From Hexactinellida sp. DTS-2022 (taxonomy: Eukaryota > Porifera > Hexactinellida), in contig JAPNXP010000001.1 in the NCBI GenBank assembly GCA_028753945.1, forward strand, positions 13,878,501-13,942,500: a stretch of DNA of 64,000 nt, given 5' to 3'. The first letter of the stretch is position 1; each line of letters starts with the position of its first letter. The position numbers were made by a program, and so were the translations under genes. Below, piece by piece: positions 54,006-64,000 of this stretch. Below the pieces are notes generated by a model. The model worked only from the letters and a program-made list of their open reading frames with translations. It had not been told where the DNA came from and searched no databases.

Positions 54006-54278
54006 GTAAATCTAATAAATGCATATATGACTCCTGACATTTTCAAGAATTATTTTCCTAAGCTTTCTGACAAAGGAGCATATTTTTTTCTTATTTATAT
54101 ACAGTCGAAATTATGTATAATTTTCCGAAAAGCCGTCCTTAGGGTAGCCCTTTCTGCTAGTTCCTGCAGAAAGATTTTTCAGGGGCTTTCGGCTTCCTTC
54201 ACAAATTTATAGTCCATTCGTATAATATTTTTGTGTCCGTAAATATGATAGACACATGTATAGATGCATTATTATTAG

Positions 54279-54346
54279 TATAAGTTGCTCGCCCGCGCTA
54301 CGCGCGTTCTTACAACTTGCACTCGGGCCTGCGGCCCTCGCTTATA
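54279..54346. repeat. 68-bp GC-rich double-hairpin repeat, copy 4
   Basis: The same 68-bp unit, with ends changed to TATAAG and CTTATA on both sides, so that the terminal pairing is preserved. Confidence 0.75.
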
Positions 54347-54404
54347 TTTAAAGCAGATACCTTTTCAAATTAAATGCCGGTTAAAAATATATGTACATGA
54401 TTGA

Positions 54405-54559
54405 CATGGGCGTAGCCAACCAAAAACTTTTGGGGGGGCCTTTGTTTAGATGTACGCTCAATCTATCCATATTTAAAGTTATTGTAGAAAATTTGGGGGG
54501 GCCCAGGTAAATTTTGGGGGGGCCAGGCCCCCCCAGGCCCCCCCATGGCTACGCCCATG
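54405..54559. mobile_element. hAT-type MITE with perfect 8-bp target duplication
   Basis: Perfect 14-bp inverted ends CATGGGCGTAGCCA / TGGCTACGCCCATG. ATGATTGA flanks both sides (54397-54404, 54560-54567). Runs of G and C inside. Confidence 0.92.
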
Positions 54560-54959
54560 ATGATTGAGCTCAAACTGATTCTAGGAGCATAAAAATGTCG
54601 GTTATGTAACGAAAAATTAACAAAATTATTTACCCCTCCCAGGCTTTCATCCAGACAAAAATTTCTGCGCGCCTAGATTTAGTTTGAGCTCGTTCATTTT
54701 TCATTTTGTACGCCTAGTTTGCACATTTTGTATTAAGTCTATGGGAGTATCTCTCGATATTCTACGCCTAGACACGATTTTTGTACGCCTAGATTAAAAT
54801 CCATCCAAATTACGTTCCTTTAGGAGCGCTCAATACGCCTGGATAACACCCTGACCCCTCCCTACATTACGCTTTTTGCCATTTTGTAAAAAAGGACGGG
54901 CTGTAATACTTACCCCCTCGTATTGCTTAAAATTCAAAGACCCTATATACAGGTTCATT

Positions 54960-55730
54960 ATATTACGGGGAATCATATGGGTAATATTTAGCTAACCGAT
55001 AGTGACACACATAACAGTAATGCTATTGTTTCAGAGTAGGGCTGTTCCCCCCTAAGCTGTCTATTTATATCCGTGAGCCCCAGCCATAGGTATATATGTA
55101 CGTATAAGGACAGAAAAAAGTAAATTGGGAAATACTAATCAGCGCCTGTATTGTTGAATATTTATGCTAATTTTAACTGACAATTTTCTAGATATTAACG
55201 CATGTCCGTGTATAATAATGAACCGACTCCAAATATAAAATTAATTAAATATCCTAAGGAACTGTACAACTCTGTGGACACCTGACTTTGGGCTGTGGAG
55301 AAGTTATTGAATTGATTGGTAATAATCAAATAGACACAATGGAATGTTAGAAATGTATGGATAGACACAAGGAACACAATAACTGATTGGATGAATGAAC
55401 TTCCTCTCGACCAATTAAATCACAGTCTCAGAAATCACATTCTATAATGCACACTTGACAATCGATAGAGACACTGGAAACCTTTTATACGAATTGAATG
55501 CTAGCTGCTAATCCATACTTGAAAACCCTCGAATTTAATAAGCTAAAAGTTTTGTCACCTTTTGAGAGGGAAGAGATGAATATTTTTATTAAATATTGGA
55601 ACTTGTTTCTAAATATAGTATTTCACACCCCCTGCCAAATTTCAAGTCTGTAGCTCTCACCAGTTCCTCAATCAATTCTTACAAACAAAAGACAAACAAA
55701 TCATTGTGATTTAATATATAAGATAACTCA
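54960..55730 (-). mobile_element. Full-length ~780-bp dispersed element, inverted copy
   Basis: It aligns end to end with 19855-20630 on the opposite strand. Both carry the conserved GGTGACAAAA / CTTCCCTC block and the short ACAAA tract at the same position. Confidence 0.65.
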
Positions 55731-55739
55731 AAATAGCGT

Positions 55740-56291
55740 GCTAGTTACACAGTACAGAGGTCATTGTATTAATATGTACGAGCTAGAAGGCAAACAAATC
55801 CAGAGTGTTGGTAGCAAATGGAGTGAGAAGCTCAGTTCAACCGTCCAGTCGGTCTGGCTGTCTTTGATAGAACTAACGATGTATATGTGTGCGATCGTCA
55901 CAATAGCAGAGTAGAAATCTTGACAGAGGATCTTAAATTCCATTCCATGCTATGAGTAGGAGTGTTTAACCATCCACGTGATATGAAGGTTACTCGAGAC
56001 AAAGTATTGGTGCTAGATATTAGTGATACTTGTATGTTTGTGTTCGATTCACATAAGGTTATAACCAACAGACTGATAACTCGTGGCAATGGTAAGCAAA
56101 CAAACAATCCATACTGTTTCGACTGTGTGTGTGTGTGTGTATTCAATCAGGAGGGAGAAGAGATACACAGGATTGGTATGTATGGTCAGGGTATCTGGGA
56201 GTTCTATCTACCGTATGGAATAGGGCTATATAACACAGGACGGATTGTAGTTGTGTGTGAGAAGGATACTGGTTGTCTGCAATTCTTTTAG
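55740..56291 (+). pseudogene. NHL-repeat protein fragment, pseudogene
   Basis: The translation follows beta-propeller NHL repeats: ELEGKQIQSVGSK, then AVFDRTNDVYVCDRHNSRVE, HPRDMKVTRDKVLVLD, NQEGEEIHRIGMYGQGIWEF, and the end IVVVCEKDTGCLQFF before the stop at 56291. NHL propellers bind protein or RNA partners, often at the C-terminus of TRIM-type ubiquitin ligases; no such N-terminal part is present here. Three lesions are visible: a one-base loss near 55836, an in-frame TGA at 55953-55955, and a collapse to a (GT)n tract near 56126-56139 that removes part of a repeat. Confidence 0.75.
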
Positions 56292-56685
56292 TTCAAAGGC
56301 ATTTCTGTACTATGCTACTTCAAAACTATTGAAGTATTTGGTATCGTTTATGTGTAGTTAATATTTCAATAGATTATATCAATAGTTATACACTTTTCTG
56401 CAATTAATTATATGGATGGCAAAGTTAGTCTAACATTACAATACTCACTTTAATGAAAGGTTAGTTGAATAAAATTAATCAGGAATATAGGTTGACAGAA
56501 TCTCCGGCTATTAGGCTGAGGTGACATTAATGCATTGAAATACCAAGATAGTAGCAGAATCGCTCAATTCTTCTGATCATAATTAACAAAATTGGATAAA
56601 TTAAGAGAATTATTAATATTAGACAAGTGGTATTTACAATCATAGAAAGAGATTTATAAACGCGAGGTCGTGTACATGCAAAAGC
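56292..56685. other. Gene-free AT-rich stretch before the satellite
   Basis: No ORF or repeat boundary is recognised until the first satellite unit at about 56690. Confidence 0.4.
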
Positions 56686-56689
56686 CGAT

Positions 56690-59600
56690 CAACAAACTGC
56701 ACTGTTTGATCGCACAGAGCAGTGTTTGTTCCACACACTTTATGGTGACACTCACACAGAATGAATTGAACCAACCAATGTGTTGCAGACCATCACACAT
56801 CATTGGTTAATCAACAAACTCACTGTATGATGGCAAAGAGGAGTGTTTGTTCCACACACTATATTGGTTGACACTCACACAGTTTGTTTTGATCCTCACA
56901 ATGTGTTGCTAACCAATACACATCATTGCTTGATCAACAAACTTCACTGTTTGAACACACAGAGCAGAGTTCGTCGACACACTTTATTGGTTGACACTCA
57001 CACAGTATGAATTGATCTACACAAGGTGTTGCTAATCAACACGCACCATTGGTAGATCAACAAACTTCACTGTTTGAACACACAGAGCAGAGTTTGTTCG
57101 ACACACTTTATTGGTGACACTCACACAGTATGAATTGATCTACACAAGGTGTTGCTAATCAACACACATCATTGTTTAATCAACAAATTCCACTGTTTGA
57201 TGCCTCAGAGCAGAGTTTGTTCGACACACTTTATTGGTTGAGACTCACACAGAATATTTTTATCCACACAAGGTGTTGCTAATCAACACTCATCATTTGT
57301 TGATCAACAAACTCACTTTTTGAACACACAGAGCAGAGTTTGTTCGATAAACTATATTGGATGACACTCACACAGTATGAATTGATCCACACAAGGTGTT
57401 GCAAATCAATATGCATCATTGGTTGATCAACAAACTCACTGTTTGAACACACAGAGCAGTGTTTGTTCAACACACTTTATTGGTTGACACTCACACAGAA
57501 TGAATTGATCCCACACAAGGTGTTGTTAATCAACACACATCATTGGTTGATCAACAAACTCACTTTTTTAACAGACATTGCAGAGTTTGTTCCTCACACT
57601 TTTTTGGTTGACACTCACACATGATGTTTTATTCCACACAAGGTGTTGTTAATCAACACACATCATTGGTTGATCAACAAACTTCACTGTTTGAACACAC
57701 AGAGCAGTGATTGTTCGACACACTTTACTGGTTGACACTCACACAGTATGAATTGATCTACACAAGGTGTTGTTAATCAACACACATCATTGGTTGAACA
57801 ACAAACCTCACTGTTTGATGCCTCAGAGCAGAGTGTGTTCCACACACTTTATTGGTTGACACTCACACAGTATGAATTGAACTATACTAGGTTTTGCTAA
57901 CCATCACACATCATTCGTTGATCAACAAACTCTCTGTTTGATGCCTGAGAGCAGAGTTTGTTCGACACGCATTATTAGTTGACACTGACACATGAATTGA
58001 TCCACACAAGGTATTGCAAATCAACACACATCATTGGTTGATCAACAAACTCTACTGTTTGAAGCCACAGAGCAGTGTTTGTTCAACACACTTTATTGGT
58101 TGACACTCACACATGATGTTTTGATCCACACAAGGTGTTGTTAATCAACACACATCATTGGTTTCTCAACAAACCTCACTGTTTGAACACACAGAGCAGA
58201 GTTTGTTCGACACACTTTATTAGTTGACACTCGCACAGTATGAATTGATCTACACAAGGTGTTGCTAATCAACACGCATCATTGGTTGATCAACAAACTC
58301 ACTTTTTGAACACACAGAGCGTGTATGTTCCACACACTTTATTGGTGACACTCACACAGTATGAATTGATCCACACAAGGTGGTGCAAATTAATATACAT
58401 CATTGGTTGATCAACAAACTCTCTGTTTGAACACTCAGAGCAGAGTTTGTTCGACACACTTTATTGGTTGAGACTCACACAGAATGTTTTTATCCACACA
58501 AGGTGATGCTAATCAACACTCATCATTTGTTGATCAACAAACTCACTTTTTGAACACACAGAGCAGAGTTTGTTCAGGACACTTTTTTGGTTGACACTCA
58601 CACATGATGTTTTGATCCACACAAGGTGTTGTTAATCAACACACATTATTGGTTGATCAGCAAACCTCACTGTTTGAACACACAGAGCAGATTTTGTTCG
58701 ACACACTTTATTGGTTGTCACACACACAGTATGAATTGATCCACGCAAGGTGTTGTTAATCAACACACATCATTGGTTGATCAACAAACTCTCTGTTTGA
58801 TGCCTCAGAGCAGAGTTTGTTCGACACACTTTATTGGTTGAGACTCACACAGAATGTTTTTATCCACACAAGGTGATGCTAATCAACACTCATCATTTGT
58901 TGATCAACAAACTCACTTTTTGAACACACAGAGCATAGTTTATTCGATAAACTTTATTGGATGACACTCACACAGAATGAATTGATCCCACACAAGGTGT
59001 TGCTAATCAACACACATCATTGGTAGATCAACAAACTCCACTGTTTGATGCCTCTGAGCAGAGTTTGTTCGACACACATTATTGGTTGAGACACACACAG
59101 AATGTTTTTATACACACAAGGTGTTGTTAATCAACACACATCATTGGTTGATCAACAAACTTCACTGTTTGAACACACAGAGCAGAGTTTGTTTCCCACA
59201 CTTTTTTGGTTGACACTCACACATGATGTTTTATTCCACACAAGGTGTTGTTAATCAACACACATCATTGGTTGATCAACAAACTTCACTGTTTGAACAC
59301 ACAGAGCAGTGATTGTTCGACACACTTTACTGGTTGACACTCACACAGTATGAATTGATCTACACAAGGTGTTGTTAATTAACACACATCATTGGTTGAT
59401 CAACAAACCTCACTGTTTGAACACACAGAGCAGAGTTTGTTCGACACACATTATTGTTTGATACTCACACTGTATGAATTGATCCACACAAGGTGTTGTT
59501 AATCAACACACATCATTGGTTGATCAACAAACTCACTTTTTGAACACACAGAGCAGAGTTTGTTCCTCACACTTTTTTGGTTGACACTCACACATGATGT

Positions 59601-62600
59601 TTTATTCCACACAAGGTGTTGTTAATCAACACACATCATTGTTTTATCAACAAACTCAACTGTTTGAACACACAGAGCAGAATTAGTTCGATAAACTTTA
59701 TTGGATGACACTCACACTGTATGAATTGATCCACACAAGGTGTTGCAAAACAATATGCATCATTGGTTGATCAACAAACTCACTGTTTGAACTCACAGAG
59801 CAGTGTTTGTTCAACACACTTTATTGGTTGACACTCACACAGAATGAATTGATCCCACACAAGGTGTTGCTAATCAACACACATCATTGGTTGAACAACA
59901 AATTCCACTGTTTGATGCCTCAGAGCAGAGTTTGTTCGACACACTTTATTGGTTGAGACTCACACAGAATGTTTTTATACACACAAGGTGTTGTTAATCA
60001 ACACACATCATTGGTTGATCAACAAACTCACTGTTTGAACACACAGAGCAGAGTTCGTCGACACACTTTATTGGTTGACACTCACACAGTATGAATTGAT
60101 CTACACAAGGTGTTGCTAATCAACACGCACCATTGGTAGATCAACAAACTTCACTGTTTGAACACACAGAGCAGAGTTTGTTCGACACACTTTACTGGTT
60201 GACACTCACACAGTATGAATTGATCTACACAAGGTGTTGTTAATTAACACACATCATTGGTTGATCAACAAACCTCACTGTTTGAACACACAGAGCAGAG
60301 TTTGTTCGACACACATTATTGTTTGATACTCACACTGTATGAATTGATCCACACAAGGTGTTGTTAATCAACACACATCATTGGTTGATCAACAAACTCA
60401 CTTTTTGAACACACAGAGCAGAGTTTGTTCCTCACACTTTTTTGGTTGACACTCACACATGATGTTTTATTCCACACAAGGTGTTGTTAATCAACACACA
60501 TCATTGTTTTATCAACAAACTCAACTGTTTGAACACACAGAGCAGATTTTGTTCGACTCACTTTATTGGTTGACACACACACAGTATGAATTGATCCACG
60601 CAAGGTGTTGTTAATCAACACACATCATTGGTTGATCAACAAACTCTCTGTTTGAACACACAGAGCAGAGTTTGTTCGACACACTTTATTGGGTGAGACT
60701 CACACAGAATGTTTTTATCCACACAAGGTGTTGCTAATCAACACTCATCATTTGTTGATCAACAAACTCACTTTTTGAACACACAGAGCATAGTTTATTC
60801 GATAAACTTTATTGGATGACACTCACACGTTCTGAATTGATCCACACAAGGTGTTGCAAATCAATATGCATCAATGGTTGATCAACAAACTCACTGTTTG
60901 AACACACAGAGCAGTGTTTGTGCAACACACTTTATTGGTTGACACTCACACAGAATGAATTATTCCCACACAAGGTGTTGCTAATCAACACTCATCATTT
61001 GCTGATCAACAAACTCTCTGTTTGAACACACAGAGCAGAGTTTGTTCGACACACTTTATTGGTTGAGACTCACACATGATGTTTTGATCCACACAATGAG
61101 TTGCTAACCAATACACATCATTGCTTGATCAACAAACTTCACTGTTTGAACACACAGAGAAATGTTTGTTCCACACACTTTATTGGTGACACTCACACAA
61201 AATGAATTGATCCACACAAGGTGTTGCTAATCAACACACATCATTGGTTGATCAACAAACTTCACTGTTTGAACACACAGAGCAGTGTTTGTTCCGCACA
61301 CTTTATTGGTTGACACTCACACAGAATGTTTTAATCCACACAAGGTGTTGCTAATCAACACACATCATTGGTTCAACAACAAACTTCACTGTTTGAACAC
61401 ACAGAGCAGAGTTTGTTCCACACACTTTATTGATTGACAGTCACACAGAATGAATTGATCTACACAAGGTGTTGCTAATCAACACACATCATTGGTTGAT
61501 CAACAAATTCCACTGTTTGATGCCTCAGAGCAGAGTTTGTTCCACACACTTTATTGAATGACACTCACACAGTATGAATTGATCTATACTAGGTTTTGCT
61601 AATCAACACACATCATTGGTTGATCAACAAACTCCACTGTTTGATGCCTCAGAGGAGAGTTTGTTCGACACACTTTATTGGTTGAGACTCACACAGAATG
61701 TTTTTCTAAACACAATGTGTTGCTAACCATCACACATCATTGCTTGATCAACAAACCCACTTTTTGAACACACAGAGCGTGTATGTTCCACACACTTTAT
61801 TGGTGACACTCATACAGTATGAATTGATCCACACAAGGTGTTGCAAATTAATATACATCATTGGTTAATCAACAAACTCACTGTTTGAACACACAGAGCA
61901 GAGTTTGTTCGAAACACATTATTGGTTGACACTCACACAGTATCAATTGATCTACACAAGGTGTTGCTAATCAACACACATCATTGGTTGAACAACAAAC
62001 TCTCTGTTTGATGCCTGAGAGCAGAGTTTGTTCGACACGCATTATTAGTTGACACTGACACATGAATTGATCCACACAAGGTATTGCAAATCAACACACA
62101 TCATTGGTTGATCAACAAACTCTACTGTTTGAAGCCACAGAGCAGTGTTTGTTCAACACACTTTATTGGTTGACACTCACACATGATGTTTTGATCCACA
62201 CAAGGTGTTGTTAATCAACACACATCATTGGTTTCTCAACAAACCTCACTGTTTGAACACACAGAGCAGAGTTTGTTCGACACACTTTATTGGTTGACAC
62301 TCGCACAGTATGAATTGATCTACACAAGGTGTTGCTAATCAACACGCATCATTGGTTGATCAACAAACTCACTTTTTGAACACACAGAGCGTGTATGTTC
62401 CACACACTTTATTGGTGACACTCACACAGTATGAATTGATCCACACAAGGTGGTGCAAATTAATATACATCATTGGTTGATCAACAAACTCACTGTTTGA
62501 ACACACAGAGCAGTGTTTGTTCAACACACTTTATTGGTGATACTCACACAGAATGAATTGATCCAACCAAGCTGTTGCTAACGATCACACATCATTGGTT

Positions 62601-64000
62601 GATCAACAAACTCACTTTTTGAACACACAGAGCAGAGTTTGTTCCTCACACTTTTTTGGTTGACACTCACACATGATGTTTTGATCCACACAAGGTGATG
62701 TTAATCAACACACATTATTGGTTGATCAGCAAACCTCACTGTTTGAACACACAGAGCAGATTTTGTTCGACACACTTTATTGGTTGTCACACACACAGTA
62801 TGAATTGATCCACGCAAGGTGTTGTTAATCAACACACATCATTGGTTGATCAACAAACTCTCTGTTTGAACACTCAGAGCAGAGTTTGTTCGACACACTT
62901 TATTGGTTGAGACTCACACAGAATGTTTTTATCCACACAAGGTGATGCTAATCAACACTCATCATTTGTTGATCAACAAACTCACTTTTTGAACACACAG
63001 AGCATAGTTTATTCGATAAACTTTATTGGATGACACTCACACAGAATGAATTGATCCCACACAAGGTGTTGCTAATCAACACACATCATTGGTAGATCAA
63101 CAAACTCCACTGTTTGATGCCTCTGAGCAGAGTTTGTTCGACACACATTATTGGTTGAGACACACACAGAATGTTTTTATACACACAAGGTGTTGTTAAT
63201 CAACACACATCATTGGTTGATCAACAAACTCACTTTTTTAACAGACAGAGCAGAGTTTGTTCCTCACACTTTTTTGGTTGACACTCACACATAATGTTTT
63301 ATTCCACACAAGGTGTTGTTAATCAACACACATCATTGGTTGATCAACAAACTTCACTGTTTGAACACACAGAGCAGTGATTGTTCGACACACTTTATTG
63401 GTTGACACTCACACAGTATCAATTGATCTACACAAGGTGTTGCTAATCAACACACACCATTGGTTGATCAACAAACTTCACTGTTTGAACACACAGAGCA
63501 GAGTTTGTTCGACACACTTTATTGGTGACACTCACACAGTATGAATTGATCTACACAAGGTGTTGCTAATCAACACACATCATTGTTTAATCAACAAACT
63601 CTACTGTTTGATGCCACAGAGCAGAGTTTGTTCGACACACTTTATTAGTTGACACTGACACAGTATGAATTGATCCACACAAGGTGTTGCTAATCAATAT
63701 ACATCATTGGTTGATCAACAAACTTCACTGTTTGAACGCACAGAGCAGAGTTTATCCCACACACTTTATTGGATGACACTCACACAGTATGAATTGATCT
63801 ACACAAGGTGTTGCTAATCAACACACATCAATGGTTAATCAACAAATTCCACTGTTTGATGCCTCAGAGCAGAGTTTGTTCGGCACACTTTATTGGTTGA
63901 GACTCACACAGAATGTTTTTATCCGCACAAGGTGTTGCTAATCAACTCTCATCATTTGTTGATCAACAAACTCACTTTTTGAACACACAGAGCAGAGTTT
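56690..64000. repeat. ~123-bp satellite array with higher-order structure
   Basis: About 60 head-to-tail monomers of 122-124 bp run to the window end. Landmarks of each unit are GTTTGTTCGACACACTTTATTG, ACACTCACACAG, CACACAAGGTGTTG and TTGATCAACAAAC. Some units contain the perfect palindrome TTTGTTGATCAACAAA. Blocks of many monomers repeat almost exactly: about 57950-58470 and 62030-62500 (offset near 4.07 kb), and 59390-59660 and 60240-60530 (offset near 0.86 kb). No ORFs worth calling. Confidence 0.95.

Noticed and set aside
56690..64000. CRISPR array
   Set aside because: Whole 123-bp units repeat, with no alternation of short repeats and unique spacers, in animal-type DNA.

Overview
The window looks like AT-rich animal nuclear DNA, most plausibly from a sponge (demosponge). 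Genes have spliceosomal introns and poly(A) signals. There is an adhesion GPCR with Calx-beta, GAIN/GPS and 7TM parts, two intronless-CDS NACHT-LRR receptors with an N-terminal death-fold domain, and an NHL-repeat fragment of a type I associate with large sponge gene families. The sponge assignment is an inference; no mitochondrial, rRNA or tRNA marker is present. Most of the window is mobile-element DNA, much of it in miniature non-autonomous copies.

Layout: 12-4914 (+) holds the last four exons of an ADGRV1/VLGR1-like adhesion GPCR; the 5' part lies outside the window. 4915-8600 is 3' UTR and repeats. 8631-11972 (-) is NLR gene 1, with a downstream 3' UTR exon near 7.9 kb. 12-27 kb is a mosaic of hAT-like and pogo-like miniature elements, including copy A (about 18.9-25.6 kb) of a segmental duplication. 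28.1-32 kb holds an intact-looking type III hammerhead ribozyme motif and, directly downstream, a badly decayed Ty3/Gypsy-type retrotransposon. 32.6-34.3 kb is a 1.6-kb element with 340-bp terminal inverted repeats and a broken ORF. 36394-39741 (-) is NLR gene 2, whose 3' UTR intron carries a palindrome of about 1.1 kb. 40-45 kb holds hAT elements with clear 8-bp target-site duplications and a triplicated (CAAA)n/hairpin unit. 45.5-53.1 kb is copy B of the segmental duplication. 55.7-56.3 kb is an NHL pseudogene. From about 56.69 kb to the window end runs an unbroken ~123-bp satellite with higher-order structure.

The two NLRs are paralogs duplicated together with their 3' flanks. Their N-terminal thirds have diverged, but the region from the late NACHT domain onward is nearly identical, which suggests gene conversion. 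The most notable points are the hammerhead ribozyme next to a Gypsy relic, the segmental duplication that supplies natural empty sites for several insertions, a 68-bp GC-rich hairpin repeat with fixed ends, and a five-copy repeat that looks like a TATA-driven spliced transcription unit.
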